In this document: piece after piece, positions 1 through 10,768 of the stretch
Layout: each line of letters starts with the position of its first letter
Numbering within the stretch: position 1 is the first letter of the stretch
Source: Priapulus caudatus
Lineage: Eukaryota > Priapulida > Priapulimorpha > Priapulimorphida > Priapulidae
Direction of reading: 5' to 3'
Assembly (NCBI RefSeq): GCF_000485595.1
Contig: NW_014577363.1
Coordinates: 7,489-46,136, forward strand
Length of the DNA stretch: 38,648 nt
The notes under the pieces: generated by a model
The model's input: the letters and a program-made list of their open reading frames with translations, nothing else
Database searches by the model: none
What the model was told of the DNA's origin: nothing
Made by a program: the position numbers and the translations under genes

Positions 1-50
1 CGTGTGTGTGCGTGTGTGTGTGCGCGTGTGTGTGTGGGGGGGGGGGGATA
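1..50. repeat. GT-rich simple repeat and poly-G at window edge
   Basis: Alternating GT/CG dinucleotides run into a G homopolymer. A similar GT-rich stretch precedes the related repeat copy at 6230-6297, so this is probably part of the left side of the duplicated unit, which may continue outside the window. Confidence 0.8.
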
Positions 51-970
51 GTGGAAAATAATATTTCGGACGCGGCCCGTGTTATAACCACAACTATAAG
101 CGCTTGTGGCAGTACAACGGCAAGCAGTCTCAGCCACTTCCCCGGCCTCACACGGGAGAAGGCAGCAGTTCGGACGGATGAGGACTGATCGGAGTTTTAA
201 AAGGGGGATCGAATGAATTTCCCAGAAGAGGAACAAACCAGCGAGTGCCCGCGTGTGGTTTATCATCTGCGCATTCTTCTACTGACGCATATATACAGCG
301 AGGCGGGCACTTGCGGTGAGTAGGGGGCCTATGCATTACAACGTAGCTTCTCCCATTACCTCCACAAACGTACGTCATCCTCGCGTAGAAAGCTCTGACG
401 ACAGAGAAACCGCAAAACATACGCTTGTGGCCAGCACCTGTACACTCCAACTATAGACTGCACCCCGTCACTTGGTCCTGCGGGATCGACGAGGCCGATA
501 CACGACGATTGACAGTCTGTCGGGTCGGATCCGTTGTCTTGGTCGTATCGCGTGTCATGCGCTAAGCGGGAAGGGTCCCTCAACAGTTTCCACCATCAAA
601 CTAGGAGACTGTGTGCAGAACAAGTAGCAGCAGTAGCAGCAGTAGCAGCAGCAGCAACACCAAAAAATAGCAGCAGCAGAAGGCATGGCAGCAACAAGAG
701 CAGCAACAGCAGCAGCAATGGCAGCAGCAGCGGCAGCATCAAAAACAGCAGCAACAACAGCAGCAATGGCAGCAGCAGTGGCAGCAGCAGCGGCAGCAGC
801 AACAACAGCAGCAACAGCAGCAGCAGCAGCAGCAATGGCAGCAGCAATGGCAGCAGCAACGGCAGCAGCAGCAGCAGCAGCAGCAATGGCAGCAGCAACA
901 ACAGCAGCAACAGCAGCAGCAATGGCAGCAGTAGCAACAACAGCAGCAATGGCAGCAACAACAGCAACAA

Positions 971-1013
<43 letters not shown>

Positions 1014-1015
1014 GG

Positions 1016-1048
<33 letters not shown>

Positions 1049-1135
1049 TAATCTGCAATTACGGATTTCGAAAGAACCTCGCGTGCACGTCGGGAAACAC
1101 GAGATTCTCTATTTAGGTTTAAACAGAACCTCCTA
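43..1135 (+). repeat. Dispersed repeat, copy A (CAG-containing)
   Basis: This stretch is a diverged copy of 6290-7503. Shared landmarks in the same order are the segment around 200-245 (matching 6475-6515), the segment around 255-340 (matching 6525-6605), the block 385-600 (matching 6650-6870), a long CAG tract, and the segment 1050-1133 (matching 7418-7500). The copies differ by many single-base insertions and deletions. Short reading frames on both strands are interrupted and I recognise no protein in them. It may be part of a retroelement, since copy B ends in a retroelement-like tail, but no reverse transcriptase or other enzyme motif is visible. Confidence 0.75.
624..1048 (+). repeat. 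Long (CAG)n / (CAA) trinucleotide tract
   Basis: About 425 bases of almost uninterrupted CAG with CAA and ATGG interruptions, inside dispersed repeat copy A. It reads as poly-Ser/Asn, poly-Ala, poly-Leu or poly-Cys depending on frame. The open frames across it reflect the triplet period and are not genes. Confidence 0.95.
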
Positions 1136-1247
1136 CAACGAACAAGACAAGTGGCTTTGGCAGCTGTGCGCTGACCCACTGCGTCGGTGCGTTCACCCGG
1201 CGACGCTGGTGCCAGTCAACGAGATGCGCCGCGGTGATTTCAGGGTG

Positions 1248-1402
1248 ACGGATGCTGGGATGCTGGGATGCTGGGATGCTGAGATGCTGGGATGCTGAGA
1301 TGCTGGGATGCTGAGATGCTGGGATGATTGGATGCTGGGATGCTGGGATGCTGGGATGCTGGGATGATTGGATGCTGGGATGCTGGGATGCTGGGACGCT
1401 AT
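1248..1402 (+). repeat. 8-bp minisatellite, about 19 copies
   Basis: Tandem units of GATGCTGG with GATGCTGA and GATGATTG variants. The variant units recur in an ordered pattern, which suggests that blocks of several units were duplicated together. Confidence 0.95.
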
Positions 1403-1786
1403 GATGGCTTCATACGGATGACCTGGTTCCGACCGCCGGTGGTTTCGTTTTAACACATTTCCCTCTACTACGGCGTGGGCTATTTCGGGGCGGCCCGATG
1501 ACAGCCCACATGGAGACGAGCTGGATATGCGACGCCAACGCCCTCTCCTGGTCGCGTCGAGAGTTTCATCACTACTATCACCATCAGCGCCACCGCTACC
1601 CACTACCTTTACGATATTATACTATAGAGCGATACACTCATACGCGGAGATGTTATACACGCATACGCCTACCCACCGTCCGCCCAGCTGTAGTGTTCGC
1701 GCCCCTTACTCGCTTCTCACTCCTTTTTTTCGCATTCCGCGCCTTTTCCTGGAACTCTAACAGTAACGTACGTTGCTCTCTGACTA
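1403..1786. other. No gene recognised
   Basis: Unique-looking sequence between two tandem repeats. Short open frames on both strands have low-complexity Ser/His/Tyr-rich translations and match no family I know. Confidence 0.6.
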
Positions 1787-1792
1787 CTTGTA

Positions 1793-1848
1793 TTGTACTT
1801 GTACTTGTACTTGTACTTGTACTTGTACTTGTACTTGTACTTGTACTA
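1793..1848 (+). repeat. (TTGTAC)n hexanucleotide array
   Basis: Nine or so consecutive TTGTAC units, followed by degenerate versions to about 1895. Confidence 0.95.
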
Positions 1849-2195
1849 CTGGTCTTGTACTGGTCTTGTACTGGACTACTTGCTCTCTGACTACTGGTCT
1901 CGCTGCTGCGTAGAACGCGTACTATAGCGGTGAGGCCACGCTTGATTCATCGTCCCTGCGTACACCGCTTGCACGCGCGCTGTAGGTCCCGCTCCTGACA
2001 GCACCGATGTATCACCGTGGCGCAGCCTCCCGCCGCACACGTGCCCCGCGCTCCCTCTACTCCTCCAGCCACGGCCAGCCCTAGCGGCTCACTCCCAACG
2101 ATGTTGTTATGATACGCGATGCAGAGGAGAGGGAGGGGAGGGGAGGAAGAAAGAGAAGGGGCATTAGCACACAATAACCCGCCTCCGTCGCGCGC

Positions 2196-2210
2196 CTGCT
2201 GCTGTTGCTG

Positions 2211-2245
<35 letters not shown>

Positions 2246-2318
2246 ACTACTACTGCTGCTGCTACTACGGCGGCTGCTGCTGTTGCTGCTGCTGCTGCTA
2301 CTACTACTGCTGCTGCTG
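2196..2318 (+). repeat. (CTG)n / (CTA)n trinucleotide tract
   Basis: About 120 bases of CTG and CTA triplets. Together with 624-1048 this puts CAG-type repeats in both orientations within 2 kb. Confidence 0.95.
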
Positions 2319-3150
2319 TGACCGCCGTGATGAACGACAGGGATCCGTAACTGTTTGCGTATCGCGTTTCAGGAGAAATATTGTTGCAGGACAGCGGGGC
2401 GGGTGGTTTGTAGACAAGGAGGAGAATGCCCCCGTGTCGATGGCCGCTATAGCTGCTATTATCTCGCCTGTCACTGTCGCAGCATCCGCCCCTCCTCCCT
2501 CCCTACGCCACACGCATCTTCATTCTTCACAGCTCTCCTGCGAAGCATGGCGACTTCCTAGCACTTTCATTACCACTGTTTCAGTACTACTTTCATACAA
2601 GCAGTTTCATTACCACTGTTTCAGTTAGACTGACGCGGTAGGTCGTTGAGAATAAACGATTGTTGCTTTCAGACTCAGCAACTGCGGGGTTTGAGGGGAG
2701 GGGGTCTGTCTAAGTTTGAGTTGCGTCACCTCTTTAATATCTTAAATTGGTCTCAAATTCTAACAGGGCATCTGTACAAGCTCGTACTATATAGTCCTAT
2801 ATATATATATATATATATATATAATAGGTGGACCGTTTTTTGCGTATTCATATGGATTGATAATAGAGAATACCGCCGCACGCTTTCATGTACGGCGCCA
2901 CCTGCGCCATACAGCGCAGCAACACAGTGACAGTTGCTTACACATTGACCGTAACCGGACACCGCGATGACCGGTCGGTCGGACCGCGAATCACTAAACA
3001 ACTGCTGCTTACTGCTGCTGTGATAGCGTCAGAGATCGGACACCCCGCTCGCTCAGCAAACAGACTAAGATAGCAAGCTGTTGGGGACATACCCACGTGC
3101 ACCTATGTGTCACACAGACACATTCACTCATGCACGCACCCATATATATC
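2319..3150. other. No gene recognised; short (TA)n at 2800-2823
   Basis: Apart from a TA dinucleotide run at 2800-2823, I see no coding potential, tRNA or transposon signature here. Confidence 0.55.
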
Positions 3151-3190
3151 ATCAAGAGCTAATAATACCTAGGTATTATTAGCTCTTGAT
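3151..3190. repeat. Perfect 40-bp palindrome with ATCAAGAGC ends
   Basis: The left half 3151-3170 is the exact reverse complement of 3171-3190, with no spacer. It begins ATCAAGAGCTAATAATACCT. The ends match those of the palindromes at 10214-10252 and 21673-21760, which defines a small family. Confidence 0.95.
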
Positions 3191-3241
3191 ATCATGTAGT
3201 AGTAAATAATTACACATTTAAATGCAATTTGTGATTATTTC

Positions 3242-3265
3242 CTCCTGATATATATATATCAGGAG
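3242..3265. repeat. Perfect 24-bp palindrome with CTCCTGAT ends
   Basis: CTCCTGATATAT followed directly by its reverse complement. The ATCAGGAG terminus recurs at 5511-5573, 9484-9536, 10923-11025 and 22742-22800. Weaker complementarity extends outwards (TTATTTCC against GGAAATAA). Confidence 0.9.
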
Positions 3266-4248
3266 TTAAGGGATAGGAAATAAATCAAAAGTTACCACGT
3301 AAATCTCCAAACCATGTGGCGGAAACCAAGCGTGAACCAAATCGCATCAAAAACGCGAAGGTTTACGAAATCACAAATAGTCAGGCGATCGCCAACACCA
3401 GAACACAACGTCAGCGGGGATGGGGATTATGTGGGTCTAGGCTTACGCTATACGAACCAACCCCCGACGTAATTGGCCAAAGTGAAAGCGCCCGTTCGAA
3501 CGCGATGCTAAGCCTAAAGTAGATTTCAAATCCCAACTCTCGAATCACGCAAAAAACATATTGCATCTATTTCGGTGTTTGGATGAATCCGTTAGCGCGT
3601 GTACTACTCCAGTATTTGCCAGCAGCGTCGCGTACACGCTAGTAAATCCTGATTACAGTCGTGTAAAACGCTAAAAACGCCTCTCAAACTCGCAGTAACG
3701 TACGAGCCACCAGCGCACAGCCCTGAGTAAACACAATAGGATCCATACCGACAGAAGCGAACTGCGTGTGAACATGCCAGAACCACATAAACTTGTATTA
3801 AACATCATAAAACGGCCGCAAATAAAAATATCACAGCAACGCTTGCGCGCTACCTATGCATAAGCCGGCAATATCGGTCAATCTCCCAATTATTGCCAAC
3901 ATCAGTGCAGCTCATATAACTATCGGGCCAATTTGAAAGGCTGTGACGAAGACGTGCATAGTACTGGTAGCTACGACCATTATTTGCATTCATGAAATGA
4001 AAGATAGTAGAATAATTAAATCTGCAAAATTGAGACTATGATGGGAGGTCGTAGTACTGTAGCGTACGATGGAATCCCAATGGAATTCACTCTCTCCACG
4101 AGTCCATGAAACTACGACAACACCCCGTCGCATCTTGATCTTGGAAATAGATTAACGTTCTCCATTAGAAAGCTCTTGATTGCGTATAACCATCACGTCC
4201 ACCAGCAGCATCCGGCATGTGCAGAATCATTCGCTATCTGTATCTGTC
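3266..4248. other. No gene recognised
   Basis: About 1 kb of mixed-composition sequence without a supportable gene, repeat or RNA. Frames at 3316-3522 and 3604-3786 resemble no family I recognise. Confidence 0.55.
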
Positions 4249-4286
4249 CATAGATATACACAACACATGTGTTGTGTATATCTATG
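4249..4286. repeat. Perfect 38-bp palindrome
   Basis: The half-sites 4249-4267 and 4268-4286 are exact reverse complements meeting at ACATGT. Unlike its neighbours it lacks the ATCARGAG terminus, so it may have a different origin. Confidence 0.92.
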
Positions 4287-5129
4287 ATCTGTCAAAAGCC
4301 GTTTCCCGCGTCGCATTCACTCTTGGCTTCATATATCTAAGCGGGGGCACACTTAATACGAAGAGAAGGATGCTGCTGTCTCCATGCTCAGCGAGCGCGG
4401 CTGTTTTTCACTCGCATCTTTCCATGCGAGGCAGGAAGTCAACGGCCTGTTTCTTTTTACGAAAGTAAAAACATTGTCGGGGTTTGCAGACGCGCGGGTA
4501 ACGCCGGGTAACGCTGGCCAGATGGCGCTGACGACCGGTGACCGGACCGACGCGCTGGGTCACCAGCAATGCGGCAGAGAAACCAGAGCAGTGGCAGTAG
4601 GAATCTAGAAGTAGGAATTTAGCCGCTACCCGAGTATACGATTACCTTCGCCTCTCATAACGTAGTAAAAATTTACTACGTTTTAAACCTGTAAAATGTG
4701 TGAATTTCGGGCTCATTCACGTTTTAAAATTTTTGTACCATCTGCTGCGCTCTCTGAAATTCAGGAATTTAAGGGCGGAACGCAAAACGTTTAGCAACTG
4801 TATCTGTCTGTCATGAAGTGGCCCACCGCCGATGGATCGCATCGTTCTACCGAATGTTTTTTTATCAGTGCGAATTTTTTTTTCTCCGTCTACACCCACG
4901 TCTACTCAGGAAGCAACGCCCACCATCTTGCTGTCCTTCATTCACTAGTTTACATTCCTACCCCCCCCCAGAAGAAGCTACTCGTAGTTGCATGGGGACA
5001 CGGCAGATGGAGCGGGGTGTTTGATTGTGACGTTGTCCAGCAGAGAGCTAGTTCGTCTGCGTGTGTTTTTGCAGTTGATCCTCGTCGTGACGCCGTGGAT
5101 GAACTGTGAGATACCCGGAACATCCCTAC
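4287..5129. other. No gene recognised
   Basis: Several short frames overlap here on both strands, but none resembles a known protein. I see no repeat except minor homopolymer runs. Confidence 0.5.
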
Positions 5130-5268
5130 GCATATATATATAAATAATATGCATATATATATATACATATATTTACCCACATATATACGCATATATACAT
5201 ACATATATATCAGAAGTACTCTTGATATATATACATATATTTACCCACATATATATATATATATATAC
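5130..5268. repeat. TA-rich block with repeated segment and palindromic core
   Basis: Mostly TATA/CATA dinucleotides. A segment containing ATATATTTACCCACATAT occurs twice (about 5165-5185 and 5235-5252), flanking an imperfect palindrome at 5206-5230 with ATCAGAAGT and ACTCTTGAT ends of the same terminal type as the other small palindromes. Confidence 0.75.
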
Positions 5269-5269
5269 G

Positions 5270-5885
5270 CGTTGATACGCGTATATGCACACAGGCACTT
5301 GAAGCGTTTCAATAAAATATAATGCTGAACTAAAATAACGAAACTATTTACTACCAGGATTCCTAGTTGTTTCTATATCTCTCTATCACCTCTAATTTTA
5401 TCTGCCGACAGTTTCCTGAAATTTGTCAAAATCCTTACGTTGCACCATATACGTCCTGCAGCCGCCATTGCTCTCGCGGCGCTCCACTGTTGCATGACAC
5501 TGTCACACTAATATATATCAGGAGTGTACTTAATAGGATATCCCTATTATACACTCCTGATATATATATTAAGTGTTGAGTGTATATATTATATAGTATA
5601 TAATATATATATATTATATACGTGTATATATGGTATAGTTAGTGATATATATATTTAGTTGCTAATCGCTGCAACAGTGGAGCCGCGAGAGCAATTGGCG
5701 GCTTGCAAGCGTAATGGTTGCCACGTAGGATTGGGCGGATTGACCAGGAAACTGTCGGCAATAATAGTGAAGAGAAGTATAGAAACATTTAAGAATTGTG
5801 TAGTAGGCTAATAGATTTTCGTATTTAGTTAGCATTATATTTTATTGAAACGCTTCAAGTGCCTGTGTATATGCATACACGCGCG
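5270..5885. mobile_element. Long inverted-repeat (foldback) element, about 615 bp
   Basis: The left arm (about 5275-5500) and right arm (about 5655-5880) are diverged reverse complements. Clear anchors are CACTTGAAGCGTTTCAATAA near 5296 against its complement near 5850, the segment around 5405-5420 against 5745-5760, and the segment around 5475-5495 against 5670-5690. The loop holds a second palindrome with ATCAGGAGT ends (5511-5573). There is no transposase frame, so it is best called a non-autonomous foldback element. Confidence 0.85.
5511..5573. repeat. Palindrome with ATCAGGAGT ends nested in the foldback loop
   Basis: TATATATCAGGAGTGTA on the left pairs with TACACTCCTGATATATA on the right around an AATAGG/CCTATT core. 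It lies at the centre of the 5270-5885 foldback. Either it inserted into the loop or the large element grew outwards from it. Confidence 0.88.
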
Positions 5886-6289
5886 TGCGTGCAGGCCAGA
5901 TGTAATACAGCCGATCCTATCGCCAAAGAATATACACCCGACCTTTTTCGCATTCCAACTAATAATCCACATCTGCTCGCCATTAATTTCGTAGCGAAAT
6001 ATGCCCGGCTGTCTCTCTAATGAATAAGTCAGCGCTTTTTCGCAAAAACTTCGACGCCTCAGCCGGTTGTGATATCGCCTAGCTGGAAATTGCCCAGCGC
6101 ATCCTGCCCCGTCGCCATCCGCCCTAGGCATCTTACGTGTATGCGTGGCTGAACGCTCCGTAACTTCCCGTTACAGTACGCACGTCGGTGTTCATCATTC
6201 AAGAGTGCGGAGCGTACGTCGTGGGGTGTGCTGTGTGTGTGGTGTGGTGCGCGATGTGTGGGTTGCGCGTCGTGGTGGTAGGGTGAGGG
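5886..6289. other. No gene recognised
   Basis: Sequence between the foldback and repeat copy B. It becomes GT-rich from about 6225, mirroring the left side of repeat copy A. Confidence 0.55.
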
Positions 6290-7503
6290 AGGGGGGAATA
6301 GTGGAAAATTATTATCTCGGAACCGGACGGCCGCGTGATTGGATAACCACAACTATAAGTCGAACTGAGGCCAGTACAACGGGCAAGCAGTTTCATGCCA
6401 CTCTCCCCGGCCCCTCAACGAGAGCGGGAGAAGCAGCATTCGATGTCGACGGAATGAGACTGATCGGAGTTTTAAAAGGGGATCGAATGAATTTCCCAGA
6501 AGAGGAACAAACAGCGAGTGCCGCGTGTGGTTTATCTATCTGCGCTATTCTTCTACTGACGCATATATACAGCGAGGCGGGCACTTGCGGTGAGTAGGGG
6601 CTATGCATTACACGACGCTTCTCCATTACCTCCAAAATCGTCATCCTCGTTAGAAAGCTCTGACGACAGAGAAACCGCAAAACATGCGCTGTGGCCAGCA
6701 CCTGTACACTCAATATAGACTGCACCCCGTCACTTGGTCCTGCGGGATCGACGAGGCCGACACACGAAACGATTGACAAGTCTGTCGGGTCGGCGATCCT
6801 TGTCTTGGTCGTAGTCGCGTGCATGCACTGATGCGGAAGGGTCCCTCAACCTATTTCCACATCAAACTAGGAAGACTGTGTGCAGACACAAGTAGCAGCA
6901 GTGGCCGCAGCAGTTAGCAGCAGCATGCAACCACCAAGAAAATAGCAGCAGCAGTAAGCAATCAGGCATCAGGCAGCAAGCAGCAGCAACAGCCACGCAG
7001 CAATGCAGCGAGCGAGCGTGCAGCAATCAAAAACAGCAGGCAACCAACAGCAGCAATGGCAGCAGCAATGGCAGCAGCCAGGCAGCAAGCAGCGAGCAGC
7101 AGCAACACCGACAAACAGCAATGCAGCAGCACGCGGCAGCAGCAAACCTGGGCAGCAGCAATGGCAGCATACGTGGCATGGCCGCAGCAAACCGGCAGCA
7201 GCAGCAAGCATCAGCAATCGCACAGCATCAACAACACAGCAACAGCAGCAGCAATGCAGCACGTAGCAACAACAGCCAGCCAGTGCAGCAACCAACAGCA
7301 GCAGCACAATGGCAGCAACAACAGCAGCCAAGCAGCAACAGCAGCAGCAATGGCAGCAGGCAGCAGCAGCAGCAGAGCACGCAAGCAGCCAAGCAACAAC
7401 ATACAAGCAGCAGCAATAATCTGCAATTACGGATTTCGAAAGAACCTCGCGTGCACGTCGGGAAACACGAGATTCTCTATTTAGGTTTAAACAGAACCTC
7501 CTC
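6290..7503 (+). repeat. Dispersed repeat, copy B (CAG-containing)
   Basis: The second copy of the unit at 43-1135, in the same orientation about 6.25 kb away. Flanking segments are well conserved with scattered indels. The CAG tract (6892-7417) is longer and far more interrupted than in copy A. From about 7503 the two copies diverge completely, and copy B runs into the tail annotated separately. No protein is recognisable. Confidence 0.75.
6892..7417 (+). repeat. Degenerate CAG tract in copy B
   Basis: CAG/CAA triplets broken every few units by single-base insertions, mostly extra C or G, over about 525 bases. This is more degraded than the matching tract in copy A. Confidence 0.9.
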
Positions 7504-7802
7504 TTATCGCACACAAACGCGAAGCCCCGACGGGAAAGGGAACACGCGATTACATGTCTGTCTAGTCCCTGGGAATCCCTATGATGGGAGTTACAGCTGG
7601 GGAAGGTGTAGCATCTATTCAGCGGCTGCCTTAGTTAACCTACTCTTGGGGGTGGCAGACTAGATGACTTAAGTGTCCTTCGCCACTCCCGTGCAATTGT
7701 ACTTCTACATGTAGTAATTATTTCGTTTATAACGATGTACTCTGTATTTATGTATGTCTTATGCACAAATAAACCAGTTTGAATCTTGAATCTTGAATCT
7801 TG
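7504..7802 (+). mobile_element. Possible non-LTR retroelement 3' end
   Basis: A short open frame ends at about 7663. An AATAAA signal follows at 7768-7773, then three tandem TTGAATC heptamers to about 7802. Short tandem tails after a poly(A)-type signal are typical of the 3' ends of LINE-like elements and their dependants. No reverse transcriptase or endonuclease motif lies upstream, so the element is truncated or non-autonomous if real. Confidence 0.4.
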
Positions 7803-8215
7803 TGGCATCGCTCTTTACATTCAGTACACCGGCACCGGTGATGTTATACTAGCCGAGCATTGCATCCATCAGTAAACATAAACATAACTCCCATAAACAT
7901 AAACAAAGGAGCTGGCAACTATAAATGCACGTACGAGACGGAAAATCTGTATCCGGCACTACGTTTTCGCTTGCGTATTTAACCGCACCAAAAATATCGC
8001 GCCTACGTATCGTAGCATAAATAGTGTGAAGTGATAAATTTTTGCTCGGCGCTAATAACGAAATCGGTGGGTAAAAACAGGACGTTTTCGTCCCCCATTG
8101 ACGGCTTTATGGCGGTTTTTCTACAGTTTTTGGCAGAAATCGCAGATTTGCGATTATGTTATCAGCTAGCACAGCAGCTGGTCGGTTTGTTCGTTTACCA
8201 CAAGCTCCTACTCTT
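7803..8215. other. No gene recognised
   Basis: A direct repeat of CATAAACATAA near 7875-7905 is the only structure I see. Confidence 0.5.
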
Positions 8216-8235
8216 CGTCATTATCATCGTCATCG

Positions 8236-8278
<43 letters not shown>

Positions 8279-8446
8279 CCTTCTTCTCCTCCTCCTCCTC
8301 CTCCTCCTCATCATCATCCTCCTCCTCCTCCTCCTCCTCCTCCTCCTCATCATCATCATCCTCCTCCTCCTCCTCCTCCTCCTCCTCATCATCATCATCA
8401 TCATCATCATCATCGTCTTCTTCTTCTTCTTCTTCATCTTCATCCA
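8216..8446 (+). repeat. Compound (ATC)n/(TCC)n/(TTC)n microsatellite
   Basis: Alternating blocks of ATC and TCC triplets, about four of each in turn, ending in TTC. On the minus strand it reads as poly-Asp/Glu, the usual artefact of this repeat. A shorter version of the same compound is at 19688-19776. Confidence 0.95.
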
Positions 8447-9129
8447 TGCTCAGCTGCGAAAGACCCCGAACCGACGTGTCACGCTAACCCCTCCTAGGGG
8501 AGAGGTGAGGCTCGCATGCTAATTATCCGTGCATGTCATCCCCATCATCATGAGAGTATAATTACGCACATCTGCCTGTACGATCCAACGTCCCTTATCG
8601 TGTCCCCCCTTGCCGCTTGAACATGCGAGACGCGCCCTCCCTTCCACGCTCTGTACCGACGCATGGAGGAATGCGTCGTGTCTCTATCGACGGGGGCTGT
8701 ACGTAGGGTTACAGCAACAACCGAGTCAACGACTTTGTCTCCTTTTTCAGATAGAATGTCGGGGTTTAAATTCGCTAGCGGAGAGCCCCCCAGCTGCTGC
8801 CGCTCGCCCCCCACGCAGCCTCCCGGAGAGATTTGTTTCACGGAAGATGACTAGGAAGCCATGCGAAACAGTGAAAGCAGACCGGCCCGATTGCCCCAGC
8901 TCGCCGAGAAAAAAAAACGCACAGGGACTGAGAAATCACAACACGAGATTACGCGAAAACGCCAGACGCCTTTAATCTGTTTTTTTTAAACTATGCTTCG
9001 TTACGGATTTACGAATTCGATGGATGCGCATCACCTGTTGTTAGTGTTACGTATAATGCAGGCCGTTATCAGCAGCGTCTTAAAACCAGTGAAAAAAATA
9101 CACGGGGGCTCGGGGCGATTTAGCCCCCG
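8447..9129. other. No gene recognised
   Basis: The frame at 8610-8975 is open but basic and low in recognisable structure, and it lacks family resemblance. I do not call it a gene. Confidence 0.5.
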
Positions 9130-9191
9130 AAATGCCAAAAAGAACCCCGGAAATGCCAAAAAGAACCCCGGAAATGCCAAAAAGAACCTCC
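9130..9191 (+). repeat. 21-bp tandem repeat, three copies
   Basis: Three units of GAAATGCCAAAAAGAACCCC with a final G; the last unit is slightly altered. Confidence 0.92.
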
Positions 9192-9395
9192 GTAAATGTA
9201 AAATGCAAACACAATTTTAGAGTGCTATTTTCATCCGCGCGAGCTTGAAAAGTAGCCCCCGAAAAATAAATTTTAAATCTAAAATTTTAAAAATAAAATA
9301 TTTTTTCCCTGCTTAAGACACTGACGTCCGTTCTGATCAACACACCCTTCGTTATGACATCACGTACATCGGTAAAGCCACCAGGGGGTCACGGG

Positions 9396-9471
9396 TCTAT
9401 ACTATCAGAGGGTTAATAATGACATATCTGTCAATGTCAAATTTGTCATTATTAACCCTTCATAGTATAGA
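9396..9471. repeat. Inverted repeat, about 30-bp arms
   Basis: TCTATACTATCAGAGGGTTA and the following AATAATGACA pair with TGTCATTATTAACCCTTCAT and the following AGTATAGA, with few mismatches and a short loop. Confidence 0.9.
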
Positions 9472-9483
9472 TGTATAAGATAG

Positions 9484-9536
9484 TACCAGGAGTGAATAAT
9501 AATATATTATTATATCTAGAATTATTCACTCCTGAT
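9484..9536. repeat. Palindrome with CAGGAGT ends
   Basis: CCAGGAGTGAATAAT pairs with ATTATTCACTCCTGA around an AT-rich core. It lies directly beside the 9396-9471 hairpin and belongs to the ATCARGAGY-ended family. Confidence 0.9.
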
Positions 9537-9654
9537 GCAATTACGGCTGTTCAGTAACCAGAGCTAGACTCAACTTCGCTATGGTCCGACTATCGTTAGT
9601 TGGAACGTACTATAATCTGAGGTGAACGGACTGAAACTGAAACTTAGCCGCACG

Positions 9655-9723
9655 CGTATATACACGCACCATCCCGCCACCACCCCCCGTATATACACGC
9701 ACCATCCCGCCGCCACCCCCCGT
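9655..9723 (+). repeat. Direct duplication of a 33-bp unit
   Basis: Two adjacent copies of GTATATACACGCACCATCCC followed by a GCC(A/G)CCACCCCC run. Confidence 0.88.
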
Positions 9724-10213
9724 ATCGCATTTATGCGTGGATGTGTTGTTTACGGCGTAGGGAGAGAGAGAACACAGGGTCACCTTCCACAGACTTCAGC
9801 CAGATGTAGACGGTGCGACACGGGTTTATAAATATGTCAAATATTTATTACACATCATATATATATATATATAAACGCCCGCAAACACGTTGGCTTTCCA
9901 CATGCTGGTCTAGACGTTATGTTCCCGCAGCCTCGTCCTCTCGAATCCTAGCATGCACATAGGGTTAATATCGCGAGCGCATAGTGATATCACATTTGAT
10001 ACCGTGTGAGTTATATGTGAGTCGTGAGAGTTCATGATGTACTAACTGTTGATGTATATGTGTCTACTAACTATATTTCGCCTTCGAGTTTGACAGACAG
10101 GACGCAGGCGCGCTCTACGGCCTACGGGATGCTCACTACAAACCCAGCTCGCTTGCTATCAACAAGGACGCATGCTAGCTACTCACGTGCTCACAGTCGT
10201 AGCTACCACATAA
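9724..10213. other. No gene recognised
   Basis: A short (TA)n lies at about 9858-9872. Nothing else is supportable. Confidence 0.5.
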
Positions 10214-10252
10214 TATCAAGAGCGGATAATACCGTATTATCCGCTCTTGATA
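10214..10252. repeat. 39-bp palindrome with ATCAAGAGC ends
   Basis: TATCAAGAGCGGATAATAC, a single C, then the exact reverse complement. It has the same ends as 3151-3190 but a different interior that is again self-complementary. Confidence 0.94.
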
Positions 10253-10768
10253 ATATATAATAATATATGGCCGACCGCGCGGTCTACCGAGCATGCGGCG
10301 TAAACAAGGGATCTCTAGGGACGAGCGCTACCTATAATGCAAGCAGTAATGCAGGCAGTATTCGGGGTGCGGGGTGTCTGTCGTCTGAAAGCCTTATAGG
10401 CAAACGCACACGCGCGCGCTGACCTTGGCGATCACACACACGCCACCACCCATCACTGATCGTCTACGCATGCTCTAGAAAAACCTGCAGAAGCATGGCA
10501 GGAGGGCCCTGCGAGCGAGAGCGGAGATATCATCCCATCACACGATCACAACTTGGGATTGCAATAATCTTTGCGCGTGCCATAGACGGACGTCTGCAAG
10601 ACAAGAACGAAAAAAACACGGAAACAATTACAAAAGAGACGAGGCAAGATGGCTGCCGTGCACCTTTCTTCCTCCACCTCCCGCGTTGTGGTGGAGGAGG
10701 AGGAGGAGGAGGAGGCAGGAGGAGGCGGAATAATGCACACACGCACACAGCATATATCACCAAGATCA
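10253..10768. other. No gene recognised; GGA-rich run at 10687-10729
   Basis: Contains a (GGA)n stretch with C interruptions. No coding region is supported. Confidence 0.5.

Noticed and set aside
534-1298. Long Ser/Asn, Ala, Leu and Cys homopolymer frames
   Set aside because: All frames through the CAG tract are open because of its triplet period. None has a non-repeat domain.
5270-5885. CRISPR-like repeat array
   Set aside because: The repeats are inverted, not direct with unique spacers, and the genome is eukaryotic.
8195-8522. Poly-Asp/Glu, poly-His/Pro and poly-Ile/Leu frames
   Set aside because: Simple translation of the ATC/TCC microsatellite. The same applies at 19599-19907.
8610-8975. 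121-residue plus-strand frame
   Set aside because: Open but without a recognisable domain, codon pattern or splice context; chance frames of this size are expected.
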